This document shows, in pieces, positions 12,634-22,700 of a stretch of 64,000 nucleotides of DNA. Source of the DNA: Podarcis raffonei (lineage: Eukaryota; Chordata; Lepidosauria; Squamata; Lacertidae); contig NC_070614.1 of assembly GCF_027172205.1 (NCBI RefSeq), forward strand, positions 35,268,001 to 35,332,000, read 5' to 3'. Made by a program: the position numbers and the translations under genes. Each line of letters starts with the position of its first letter. Within the stretch, counting starts at the first letter, position 1. The notes beneath the pieces are model-generated. The model saw only the letters and a program-made list of their open reading frames with translations. It made no database searches and had not been told where the DNA came from.

Positions 12634-12987
12634 GAAAGGTACCCCTGACCGTTAGGTCCAGTCACGGACGACTCTGGGGTTGCACGCTCATCTCACTCTA
12701 TAGGCCGAAGGAGCCCGCGTTTGTCCGCAGACAGCTTCCGGGTCATGTGGCCAGCATGACTAAGCCACTTCTGGCGAACCAGAGCAGCACACGGAAACGC
12801 CGTTTACCTTCCCGCCGGAGCGGTACCTATTTATCTACTTGCACTTGATGTGCTTTCAAACTGCTAGGTGGGTAGGAGCTAGGACCGAACAACAGGAGCT
12901 CACCCCATCGTGGTGATTCGAACCACCAACCTTCTGATCGGCAAGCCCTAAGCTCTGTGGTTTAGACCTCAGCACCACCCGCATCCC
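12634..12987 (-). mobile_element. tRNA-derived SINE, Sauria/Squam1 type, near full length
   Basis: Read on the minus strand it starts gggatgcgggtggtgctgag, has a B-box-like ggttcgaatcacc, the body motif caagtagataaataggtacc and ends near caggggtacctttcc. This is the commonest SINE type in the window (six copies) and is a marker of squamate genomes. It lies between SGF29 and NUPR1. Confidence 0.85.
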
Positions 12988-13649
12988 TGTTGCTTGAGGT
13001 GGTCTCCCCTAAATGGTAGGTCCAGCCCTAGATTTAGAACAATAAAATGGGGTGAGGGGTGTGGGTTAGCAGTTAAATCTCCTCCTCCAGGTCAGCTGCT
13101 CTGCTAAAAATTTCACCCCCACCCACCCCCATGGCTAATTTAAGAATTTTAAAAAAATAAGGTCAGGCAATACGATCACAGATCTCTCACATTACGTCTG
13201 TTTTGGCAAAAATGGTTAATGTGACATCTGTCTCTAGATTTCTGTTGAACACAGAACCACACACAAGTATGGCACTTTGCCTCTTCATCTCTTACTCTTA
13301 AAACAACTCTAGCTTCCACTGTAACCCAATTAACAGCATAAGAGCAGTAGCTGGGATCTGGTATGGGGAAAAAGAATTGCTTCAAGGAAAAACAGGAACA
13401 GCAGTAGAGTCACCTTGGAGCATAACAATAACATTGACTCAGCCTCTCCTTGTGACTTGATCTGTTTGTGTGTCTTGGGCAGGATCCAAACCACAAGGAC
13501 TCAGTCAGATAAAAATACACAAATTAGGAAAAGAGAGCGAAAGGGCCCTGCCTAGGGGGGACGTGAGACACAACACCAGGTAGAAAATGCAGAGCAGCAC
13601 ACCAGCGCAAAGAAACAACAGATTAAAATTTGGGTCTAGAGTTGATTCC
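12988..13649. other. Intergenic spacer
   Basis: Nothing recognisable. Short open frames only. Confidence 0.5.
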
Positions 13650-13885
13650 ACAAACTGGTGTGGTGCAGTACTTAGGGTTAGACTAGGACCAGGGATCCTG
13701 GGTTCAAATTCCCTCTCAGCAATGAAGTCCACCTAGGGCCAGTCACGCACTCTCAGCCTAAACTACCTCAAAGGGTTGCTGTGAGGATAAAATGCAGGGG
13801 AGCTGGAGGAGAGGTGTGTACCAGCTTGAGCTCCTTTGAGGAACAGTGGGATAAAAAGCCGATAAATTGGATTGCATTTCTTGGT
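13650..13885 (+). mobile_element. Second tRNA-related SINE family
   Basis: Order of motifs: ggtgtggtgcagtacttagg, B-box-like gggttcaaattcc, ctagggccagtcacgcactc, aagggttgctgtgaggataa and a tail ending tgggataaaaagccgataaa. This is a widespread sauropsid SINE body. A 3' fragment of the same family is at about 43010-43110. Confidence 0.65.
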
Positions 13886-15390
13886 TCTATATGCATAATT
13901 TCTCAGAGCATGTGTAGATTAGCATCTTAACAGACCCTAGAGAAATATTATAAGTCCTTTAATCACACAGGAACTCCCAATCCCTGGCAGTTGCATATAA
14001 AACAGAGGATTCCTTCCAACAGACGACTGCCCTCTGCAACAGATGGCCAGTCTATTGCATCCATGCTCAGCACACAGGGATCCCCTATCTGTTCAGCAGA
14101 TGTGGGGAATCTCAGCTTGCAGGTGGATGCCAGAAGCTACAAAAGAATGGAGCAGGAAATGCAAGAAGACATATCTCAGCATAAGATAAGGAACTGGAAT
14201 ATATTTGAAAGCCACTTTAGACCACTTCCGGTGGCAATTGCTATCCAACACAATCACAGAGTTGGAGGGGGCATGAGGACTTCTGGCCCACCCCACCCCT
14301 TGCTCCATGCAGGAAATCCTAAGCTAGAGCACCCACAAAAGATGTCCACCTATCCATCCTCTGCCTGAAGATCTCCACCGAGGGAGAGCTCTTGGCAGGG
14401 GGCTCCATTTTCAAACGGTGCTTACTGTCAAAGAGTTTCTCCTAATATTCTACCAAAATTTACCCTCCTGTAGCTTCAGTCCATTAAAGAACAATCCTGT
14501 GCTCCGTGGCATCACAAACCTAGTTTCTCAGGTGCAGTGATGGAGGTAAACACTGCTTACTTGGTGCTGCAAGGTATTATACAAACCACTCACTGCACTG
14601 TGTGGGACAATTTAAAGTGGCTTTTACAATATGTAAGCCAGTATAACACAGTGTAGAATCATCATTCCGTAGGCAAGATTGCACTGAAATGCAACACTAC
14701 AACTCTGTATGCCCAGAAGGGTAATTTAAAGATGTTACTAGTCCACATTAAAAAAAACCTTGTGGCTTTAAAAACATATTATTTTGGCATAAGCTTTTGT
14801 GAAGCATACTTCATCAGATCTGTGGCATATTCATTCATAGACAGATATGATGCAATGGAGTTGAAAGTTTATGCCATTTATCTACTAGTCTTGATGGTAC
14901 TGCAAAAAAAAAAAATCCCCTTGCAACGGACTAACAGGCCTAACTTATCTGGAAGTAATAGTCCTAGTTACTATTCCACTAATCTAACAAGTAGTTCACA
15001 CTGTATTTTTGAGTACGTGATTAATAAAAAGTAAGCAGTAGATTCTACACCTGAACTAAGGAATATGGTTTAAAGTTGGTTATTTCAGCTTTCCGTCAAA
15101 GACAGTCATGCTCAATAGACATTAATGATCGACACATAGACCTTCTCAAATATACACAAAGTGGACATTTCACATAAGCCTCTGGGCAACATTCATTGTG
15201 CAAATAAAGTTACTCAGCATGTTCTTGACAGGAAGTTTTGGTTATAGGATCAGGTGAGGGGTGGGAGTGGAAAGTCCTTCAGTATACGGAAAAGGAGATT
15301 GTATCGTCACGTGAAGGGGATTGGCAGCATCAGATATTTTACCAGTTGCATCAGATTCTGAGATCTGTTGCCTGTAGCTTTAAGGGGTGG
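13886..15390. other. Upstream flank of NUPR1, repeat remnants
   Basis: No gene recognised. At 14735-14940 a retroposon-like remnant (tggcataagcttttgtgaag, catacttcatcagatctgtg, ggactaacaggcc) is a frequent sauropsid repeat. The rest shows no family I know. Confidence 0.5.
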
Positions 15391-15396
15391 AAGAGA

Positions 15397-15405
15397 TGAT
15401 GCAAT
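15397..15405 (+). promoter_or_regulatory. NUPR1: C/EBP-ATF response element (CARE) in NUPR1 promoter
   Basis: TGATGCAAT matches the composite C/EBP-ATF consensus TGATGnAAn exactly. It stands about 160 bases before the NUPR1 ATG and about 20 bases before a TATA-like run. NUPR1 is an established ATF4-dependent stress gene in mammals, so the position and spacing fit a working amino-acid/ER-stress element. Function is inferred, not shown. Confidence 0.7.
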
Positions 15406-15425
15406 TGTGGGTGTTGTTGGGGGTG

Positions 15426-15440
15426 TGTATATATATATGT
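15426..15440 (+). promoter_or_regulatory. NUPR1: TATA-like element of NUPR1
   Basis: gtgtatatatatatgttg lies about 130 bases before the NUPR1 start codon, which would put transcription start near 15460. A simple TA microsatellite could look the same, so this is supportive only. Confidence 0.5.
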
Positions 15441-15565
15441 TGTCTCCCAAACACATTGAGAGAGAAAAACAGGCTCACAGAGAAGACAGATAGCACTTTG
15501 AACTCCTGATTGCTGTCATTCCTTCCTTCCTTTTTCTCCGCTGTCAACGAAAGATCGGTCCCAGC

Positions 15566-17440
15566 ATGTCGACTTCTTTCGTCCAAGTCGAGAAGCTACA
15601 CCCAACGCCTTTCGAGGTGGAATACTTTGACCAGTATGATTTCTACAGCCTGACGGACAGATACAGCAGTAAGTGCACTGCAGAAATGGGGGAGAACCCA
15701 AGGGCGGGAAAATCCCATATTGTGAAGGGATTCTTAGGGTTGCAGTAGAAACTATGCTCTGGGTCGTTTGAAAAACACTGGCATAGATAAAGAAGAAACA
15801 TATAGAAGGATGGCAGGGAACTAGGCGCAGTGTAAAACCATAATGTTGATCAGCAAGCTGTGAGTGATCCCATGCAAAAGATTGCACCTCTGTTTGCTGC
15901 ATTAAATTCTAACACCCCTGATTCCCTTCTCACAAATCCCCCACCCTAAAATTTGAATTCCAGCTTCACCCACATAAAGCCAAGTTTTTGTGCATCTTTA
16001 ACCACTCCAGATGTGTGCTGTCATAAAGTTGGTTAAAACAGGTTACTGGTCTGTAATAGCATTATACTGTAGTCATTTTGTGGCTTGCCTACAGCGAGGG
16101 AAAAGGATGTCAAAGGGTTAACAAATCAGTACTAAGCGAAGGCATCCCTGGATGATGTGGGCCAGTCATGTGGTGCGTTTTTCCTTATAAACAAACAGCC
16201 CCAAGTTACCATTGGAACTCTTCACAAACAGAGCGATGCATAAATGTGAATCACTCTGGTAGTGCCCGATTCACAAGATGACTAGCAGAGATCTACTGTC
16301 GCTGCATGAACCACCTCTAACTGTTCAAGTCTTTTCCTCCATGGGTGGAAAAGCAGCTAGAGGGTATAATTTCGAGTAGCAAAAAATGACCCCAGGGGAA
16401 AAGGTTAAAGGGCTCAAGTCACAGCTCCCTAGGCTGTTTTTCTTCATCATCCAGGAAAACTGCATATGCAAAGGACAAGCCACGGCAGCTCACCTCTCTG
16501 GAAGAAACCTGCTTCTTAGGCTGGGGTGTGTGGTGAAATCAGCATTAGCTGAAAGGAGCAGAATCCCTAACCCTAGTAACACAAAGCAGATGGCCACCCC
16601 TCACCCTCAAAATAATTAGCCGTTTGGGGAAATTATAGTCCAACTGCCTGTGATGCAGAATATTATTAACTTGTGTTTGGTTCCACCAGGTGGCTCCTCC
16701 CGCAAAGGTCGTTCCAAGAAAGAGGCGGAGGATCATACAAACCGCCCAAATCCTGGGGGCCATGAACGTAAGATAGTATTGAAGCTGCAACGCACAGAGC
16801 AAAAGCGGAAAGGGACAGCATCCAAGAAATGAAAAACACAGGTGAGAGGCCTCCTCTGTGAGGCTCAACAAAATGGCTGCCCTTCTGCCAATGAAAGGAT
16901 ACCACCCAAAACAGCTGCCACTTACATGAACAAGATGTCTACTATATAAAAAAGGGGCTGCCCCTTATTTAGAGGCAAGAGACATAATCAAAAACAATGG
17001 GAGTGGTACAAATTTAGGGTAATACATATTTAAAATCCCTTCACTTACTACTGGGTGTGGATCAGGTGTCAAGCTGATACACACACATTGGCCGCAGGAA
17101 GTTGTGGTGTGCATTGCTCACAAATCTTTCCCTCACTTCCCCCCCTATAGCTCTGAGTCTGGTCACATTACTCAGGTTCTGGACACAACGGCAACGTCGA
17201 TACGGAGATAGCTGAACGCCACGCAACGGTGGTTTCTTTTGAGGAGGAACAAGGTCTACTGCTCGCAGCAAGTGAGAGTGACGCTGAAGATGGTCAAGAT
17301 GACCGCAGCCCAGCCCAAAAACCAACGAGGATGAGACTGAGGAAGAGACGGCCACAGCAGCCATCCCTCACACCTCATAAAGGCCAATGGAAGGATGCAT
17401 ATTTAAGCTCAGTTAGAAAATAAAACCTTCCAAGCCTTTC
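15566..17440 (+). CDS. NUPR1: Nuclear protein 1 (NUPR1/p8), two coding exons plus 3'UTR exon
   Basis: Small, disordered, HMG-like stress-induced nuclear protein that acts as a chromatin and transcription cofactor. Coding exon 1 is 15566-15668 (MSTSFVQVEKLHP... ending YSLTDRYSS across the junction). Coding exon 2 is 16690-16832 and encodes GGSSRKGRSKKEAEDHTNRP followed by NPGGHERKIVLKLQ, the diagnostic p8 basic helix region. It ends RKGTASKK. Total 81 residues; the human protein has 82. The acidic/aromatic N-terminal half (FDQYDFYSLTDRY) matches the DLYSLAHSY region of mammals. A strong donor (CACAG|GTGAGA) follows 9 bases after the stop at 16841/16842, and an acceptor (cccctatag) precedes 17151, so the 3'UTR continues in a third exon, 17151 to about 17440, as in the three-exon mammalian gene. 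The junction is too near the stop to trigger nonsense-mediated decay. Confidence 0.95.
17151..17440 (+). other. NUPR1: NUPR1 exon 3 (3'UTR)
   Basis: Starts after a pyrimidine-rich acceptor (cactt ccccccctatag) and ends just past AATAAA at 17419-17424. It has unusual coding-like composition, including a 64-codon frame from 17229, acidic then basic. I see no family resemblance and treat it as untranslated sequence. Confidence 0.65.
17419..17424 (+). terminator. NUPR1: NUPR1 polyadenylation signal
   Basis: Canonical AATAAA at the end of the inferred third exon. A further AATAAA at 17531-17536 could serve as an alternative. Confidence 0.6.
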
Positions 17441-19751
17441 CATTTGGGTTTGGGTTTTTAAAATTGTATTGCAAACTGCCCTGAGGTAAATTTACAAAGG
17501 GTTATATACAGTTGATATACAAATGTATCAAATAAACAATATACAGATTTTAATATCTTGCCTGGGGGTGGAAACTCTTCACCCGTTTACTTACTGATAT
17601 TTAATTGCCTATGTAAAAGTCTTTGCCCTTTTCCCAATTTGGGGGTGGTAGCTGGTGATCTACAAGTAGTGAAACTGGGAAAATCATCATGGATAGCATG
17701 AATTCATAGAAAAGCTGCATCCACAGAGCACCAGAAAGGGCAGAAGGGAAGGCAATATATTAATACTGCACACCCCAAACCAGTGTACTTTCTAGATTAA
17801 ATAAAGATGCACGACTGTTTTCTTGTGACACTCATTTGAATGGAGCTGGGCCAGGAAACATGAGGAAAAAGCAGAAATTAACACCAGGAGGGGAAGGAGC
17901 TACATGTGAGGACTAAAAGCTTCTGGATGGGAAAAAAAAGCCAAGGCAAATTCTACAGCAAGCTTTATTAAATGCACCATCCTCCCCGCACCCACCCTTA
18001 GTGGTAATGTTTGCTGGAGCACATTGCAGAAAGAGAAACTTGTTTTACTGAAGCCCTAGGCAAGGGGTTCATACCAGCAAATTTTAAAACAGCTTCTAAT
18101 GAGTATATTTTACGAATTTCAGGCTACACCCCTCCTCTTCCCCATCACCACCTTAGTACCAGTCCATGCCAACAAAAGACACAAAGCTTCAGAAAGTGGT
18201 GCGGAGGAACCATGATGGTGAGCCAATGAGCAGTGACACAGCCATAAATTCTGGCTCCTCTCCTTTCCTGAAGCAAAGCAATCTCTTGACAAACTTGGAA
18301 GTTGGTAGTTGGCATACATACCATGGGCTATTTTCTGTTTGTAAGGAGGGAAAGACAATTGAAATTGAACTCTTGCGCCCCTGTTCCATTGACTAGCACC
18401 ACCACAATCCCATTTGGGGATCGGGCTTGAGAAGTTATAACCCCGATTGTAACATTTTTGTGCAGCTATGAGGGCAATTTAGAAACTCACAAATAAGCCA
18501 TTTCTCTTGGATCATGGTTTACATCCAAGTCTCGTAAAGCAAGGGATTAGAGAAAAATAGCTCCCTCTACATTGAAAAGTTTCTGATCCTCACAACATGA
18601 TTGGTTACTGCTACTGTCACTTGCCTCAATATGTGGAGTATCTCAAAACAGATGGAAAGATCAGTCTCTCATGGACACACCATCTTTAGCCATTTCATGA
18701 GGCACAGATACAGAGACTACAACAGAGATGTCTGAGAATCAATGAATGCAGCTGAGGGACCCATATGAGGGAAATTGGCTGAGACAGCCCTTTTTTCCAG
18801 ACAGGTGCCACTAGATGTGTGGGATGAGACTCCCAGTATGCTACAATGAGTGCTGGAGACATTATAGCTTATATAAAAAATGCAGTTATGGTGAGAATTC
18901 ACAGCGTTAAGTATCAGCATAGGTAGGACTGCAGAACGAACGAGAGGACAGTGGTTATCGGCAAAAATGTCCTGACTACCCCTCAAGAGCTGGTATCAGT
19001 TGAAGGCACTTCATAGTGTGAGACGGAGGATGACACGGGCATCTCCAAGTCCTAATGCAACATCCAGAGATGTTCAGAGGTATGAGGTATTGCTTGCCAA
19101 AGGATAAGAAGAAGACACTGACCTTGACATTTAACAGAGACAAAAGTCATCCTAAGGGACAGTGGATGGGCCAAGGCTAGTTACAGGTGGAAGTGATGCA
19201 GAGATGATGCATTGCCAAAGGAGGGGAGTACCAGTTAGGGTCATGAAGACAGGTGGTCCCCATCTTAATGAAAATGATGTTAGTAGCCAGTAAAAGAGCA
19301 TTATCAGCTTATAGTGTTGCCAATTAAAAACTTGGTTATTTAGGAGTGACATAGTTCAATCAGGTGCAAAAAGCAGCTGGGCAATGCTGCTGTTGCTCCC
19401 TCATGAGGCCACAGAAAAGGCCAGAGGCACCATCCCATTAGAAGTTAAGTGTAGCAGCCTTAGCAGGACTTGTAACAAGTGCGGACGCAGGGCACCACTG
19501 GTGTGATTGATCCCAGTTCAGAAGAACACAGGGTGCCCACTCCTATCCAATCAAATACAAGGAGTTGACCTATGTAGAGCAGATGCTAAGTCAATTAGAG
19601 GCCCATGAAGTGGCGTTTTAAAAAAAAACCTGGCCCCTTAGGACGGTTCACAGTTGCTGCACAAATCTCTGTTCTCTGGAGTGACTCAGAGGGGAGAGAT
19701 TTTAACATGGCAGGGGATTGGCAGTCTCTTTGAATCCATTAGGGAAGGGTT
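17441..19751. other. Convergent 3' flanks of NUPR1 and the GTPase gene
   Basis: No coding region recognised. On the minus strand an AATAAA (plus-strand TTTATT at 17964-17969) is the first strong candidate for the end of the GTPase transcript, giving a 3'UTR of about 1.8 kb and leaving about 0.5 kb between the two convergent genes. Open frames at 18119-18396 and 18717-18986 have no recognisable motif. Confidence 0.45.
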
Positions 19752-22700
19752 TCAGCTCAGGTCCTGCTCGCCGATGCTTTGGCGAAGGTATTCCTCATAG
19801 AGCTGTCTCTGCAGAAAAAACAGAATTACTTGTAACCTGATACACTGGCCAGCCCCTTCTCCTAGGAAGGATATCCCCAACCTACCATTACCCAGAATCC
19901 CACACAGGAGTCATGAACCCTGCCTCTCCTAACCATGATCTTTTGGCACAGATGCCAAGCCCCGTGTCATAACTCCAAACCAAATTCCCAAAGCTGTCAA
20001 CCTTTTTTTCTAGCACCACGTCCACTACGTAGTCTCGCCTGTCCTCCAGCTGCCGCTTCTGTTTCTTTGAGAGAGTGGGCTTTGTCCTAAACAAGAAAGG
20101 AGGAGGGATACGTTAGTGTGGTGCATGTCTCCTCTGCACAAGGCTCTCTTAGCGTTAAGCCGAGAGAGCTTCTTACCTGAAAGTGTAACTGGCCAAGAGC
20201 AGGAGGAGAATTGAGAGGCCGAGAAGACCAAAGAATACTGTTAAGGTTTGCTCTTCAGGGACAAGGCTCCACATGGAAGCAATTGGACGCTGAAAAATAA
20301 GATAGTGGGTGTAAGACACAAGAGTTTTTATTCACAGAGGAAATCATAAGAGCTCACATACTATTTGCTTTAAATATTTTTTTACTAAAAATCCAAACAT
20401 TTTATGGCAAGGCAATCCAAATTTCCTACTGACAAAATTGAAATTCTGTGTCCTGCAAAAAATAAGCGATATAAGCATGCATGCTTTAATTATATTTATC
20501 AAGTGTTCTACTATCTAGGCGCTGCCCAAATTTATTTTGTTTACTTTTTAAAGAACCACGGTTGTTTCCTCCCCAAAAAACACAGTTTTCTTATTTAAGA
20601 AAAAAGAAAGAGAGAAAACTGGGATTCTTACTGCACTGAATCCTGAAACCATGTTGCATAGGGGAAGAATTATAGACAGCACACAGCCATAGTTATCTGT
20701 ATCAAATTAACTTTATCTAGCATTTGTGACTACAGGGTATATCCAGTTAGTCACACTCAGAGGATGCCCATTAATAATAATGTGCACTATTAACTTAGGT
20801 CCATTCTTTTCTTTTTTCTTTTTTTCATTCTTTTCAATGGGTCTAGTCTGGGTAAAGCCTGGATACAACCTTCTGACTTATTTCTTCCACCCTCCAGAGA
20901 TGCACAAGTAAGGAAAGAATGGCAATTTTCTAATTGCTCCTTTTAAAAGCTTGCTTTCAAACCTGTCTATCCTCTTATACATGAAAGCTAAAATATGGCT
21001 TCGCCTCTCCCCTGCCCCTCCAAATGAAAGCAGAGATTCTGCTACACTATTACTTTTACACTTGCACAGAAATGTGGATAATACATGGCTCCAGTCATAA
21101 AAAGTGTAATGGAGCTTAACTGAGGAGCATCCTGAGAAAGCATGGGGGGGAATAGTGATTATGGGGCACTGAGGAGCAATGAGAAGCTGAATTGAGGGAA
21201 GGTAAGCAAAAAAAGCACTCACCATGGACAGCTCTAATGCTTGGCTTTGCTCTTCTCCCAATACCAGAGTCCAGAGTTGGCGAGCAAAGGCTGTACCAAA
21301 GAGCAAGGTCACGAGGAGAAAGATGGGCAGGAGGCAGCCTGCTAGCCCAAGCAGCGCTCCCCGGAAACGAGCGCGGAAGTTGCTGTTTCTAGCTTCACTG
21401 GGCACACGGAGAGGAGAGAAAAAGAGCAAAACACACACAATTGGGAATGAGGAAAACCACTACAATGTCTCAGGCACTCAAATCCTGCTACCCCTAATGC
21501 ACTCATAGATGTCTATTTCCTGATTTCCTCTCCAATCTCTTTCACAATTTCTAGAGAAGATCTCTCCGGCCCCAAACACACGTTAATTAACTGCTCAATG
21601 TCCCTCCCACATGCATTTCACTTCAGGGCGGCCAGGTGGGCTTGCTAACCCGCCTTTTCATCCCATAAAAACTTCACACTCCATTCTTCCACCTGTGATT
21701 TGATGCGCTGTCCTGCTCCCTGCCAACTGCTCCTCACAGCCCACCCCTTCACAGACTGACAAGCAGCTCCAGCTCCTATGAGGAATATGGCAATGTTCAA
21801 GATATTCATCTTTCGCTTCCCACGATGCCGCGCTCTTACTTGTCCTCTTCTAGCAAACGCTGCGTGGCCTCGTCGATGAGGTGGCAGTCCCGCTCCAAAG
21901 CGTTGAGTGTGTGCTGCACAGTTTGGCTGATTGTCTTCTCGATGGTTCGGCAGATCTCCTCAATCTGATTAACGCACCGGCTTGGCTGAGGGACAGTGTT
22001 AGGCTGGTTACACACACCACCATTCATAGCCCATCAACATCCTCCTAGCAAATCTCACTTTTCTCAAACACACCAAGGTGCAACTGTTTTGCCTATTTTC
22101 TTCCCCCTTCCCAAGGCTTCCCACCTTTTCGTTAACTTTACTTCATGGAGGCTTTCCCATCACCCCCACCTCTGAAATGGCAAAGGGTTGCCACTCACCT
22201 TATTGGAGTTGGGGATGTAGATTGTGGGCATATCAAACCCACACTTATTGAGGCCTGGGCGCTTGCAGAGTTCCTGGACAATTTGCATCAGCACCCTCTG
22301 TCAGGAAAGAGAACAGATCAGAATCAAGAAAAAAGGGAAAGACCTTGTGCTGCTTCCCTTATTGAAACAGACATTCTGTCTCCCATTTCTTGATCATTAT
22401 CCCCAAGACAACCTCACCCTGTGAGTACCTGTCTGTCACCTTCTGCACCCGCCTCATCAGCCTTGCTGAGGTAAAAATGCAGCTTGTCTCCGTGCCCCTC
22501 ATTGAGCTTCTCCACAATGTTGAGAGTGCGTTTGCAAAGGGCCTGTCCCATGGGGTCAAAAAAGACCAGGATGAGGTCGCAGAGCTGGCCTGGAAGCCAA
22601 GACAATGGCAGAAGAAGGGAGTTAATCTACAGTAAAAGATGCCTTATGCTAAAATATTATCCCTACTGCCACTGTGGCAATGCGGCATTTCTCTGTGAAT

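Noticed and set aside
17229-17423. Independent small protein gene downstream of NUPR1
   Set aside because: The region is best explained as the third NUPR1 exon; the frame has no recognised homologue. Kept as a low-key finding only.
20878-21438. 186-codon minus-strand open frame
   Set aside because: It is exon 9 of the GTPase gene (21397-21223) read through into both introns. Splice sites on each side give a better and frame-consistent model.
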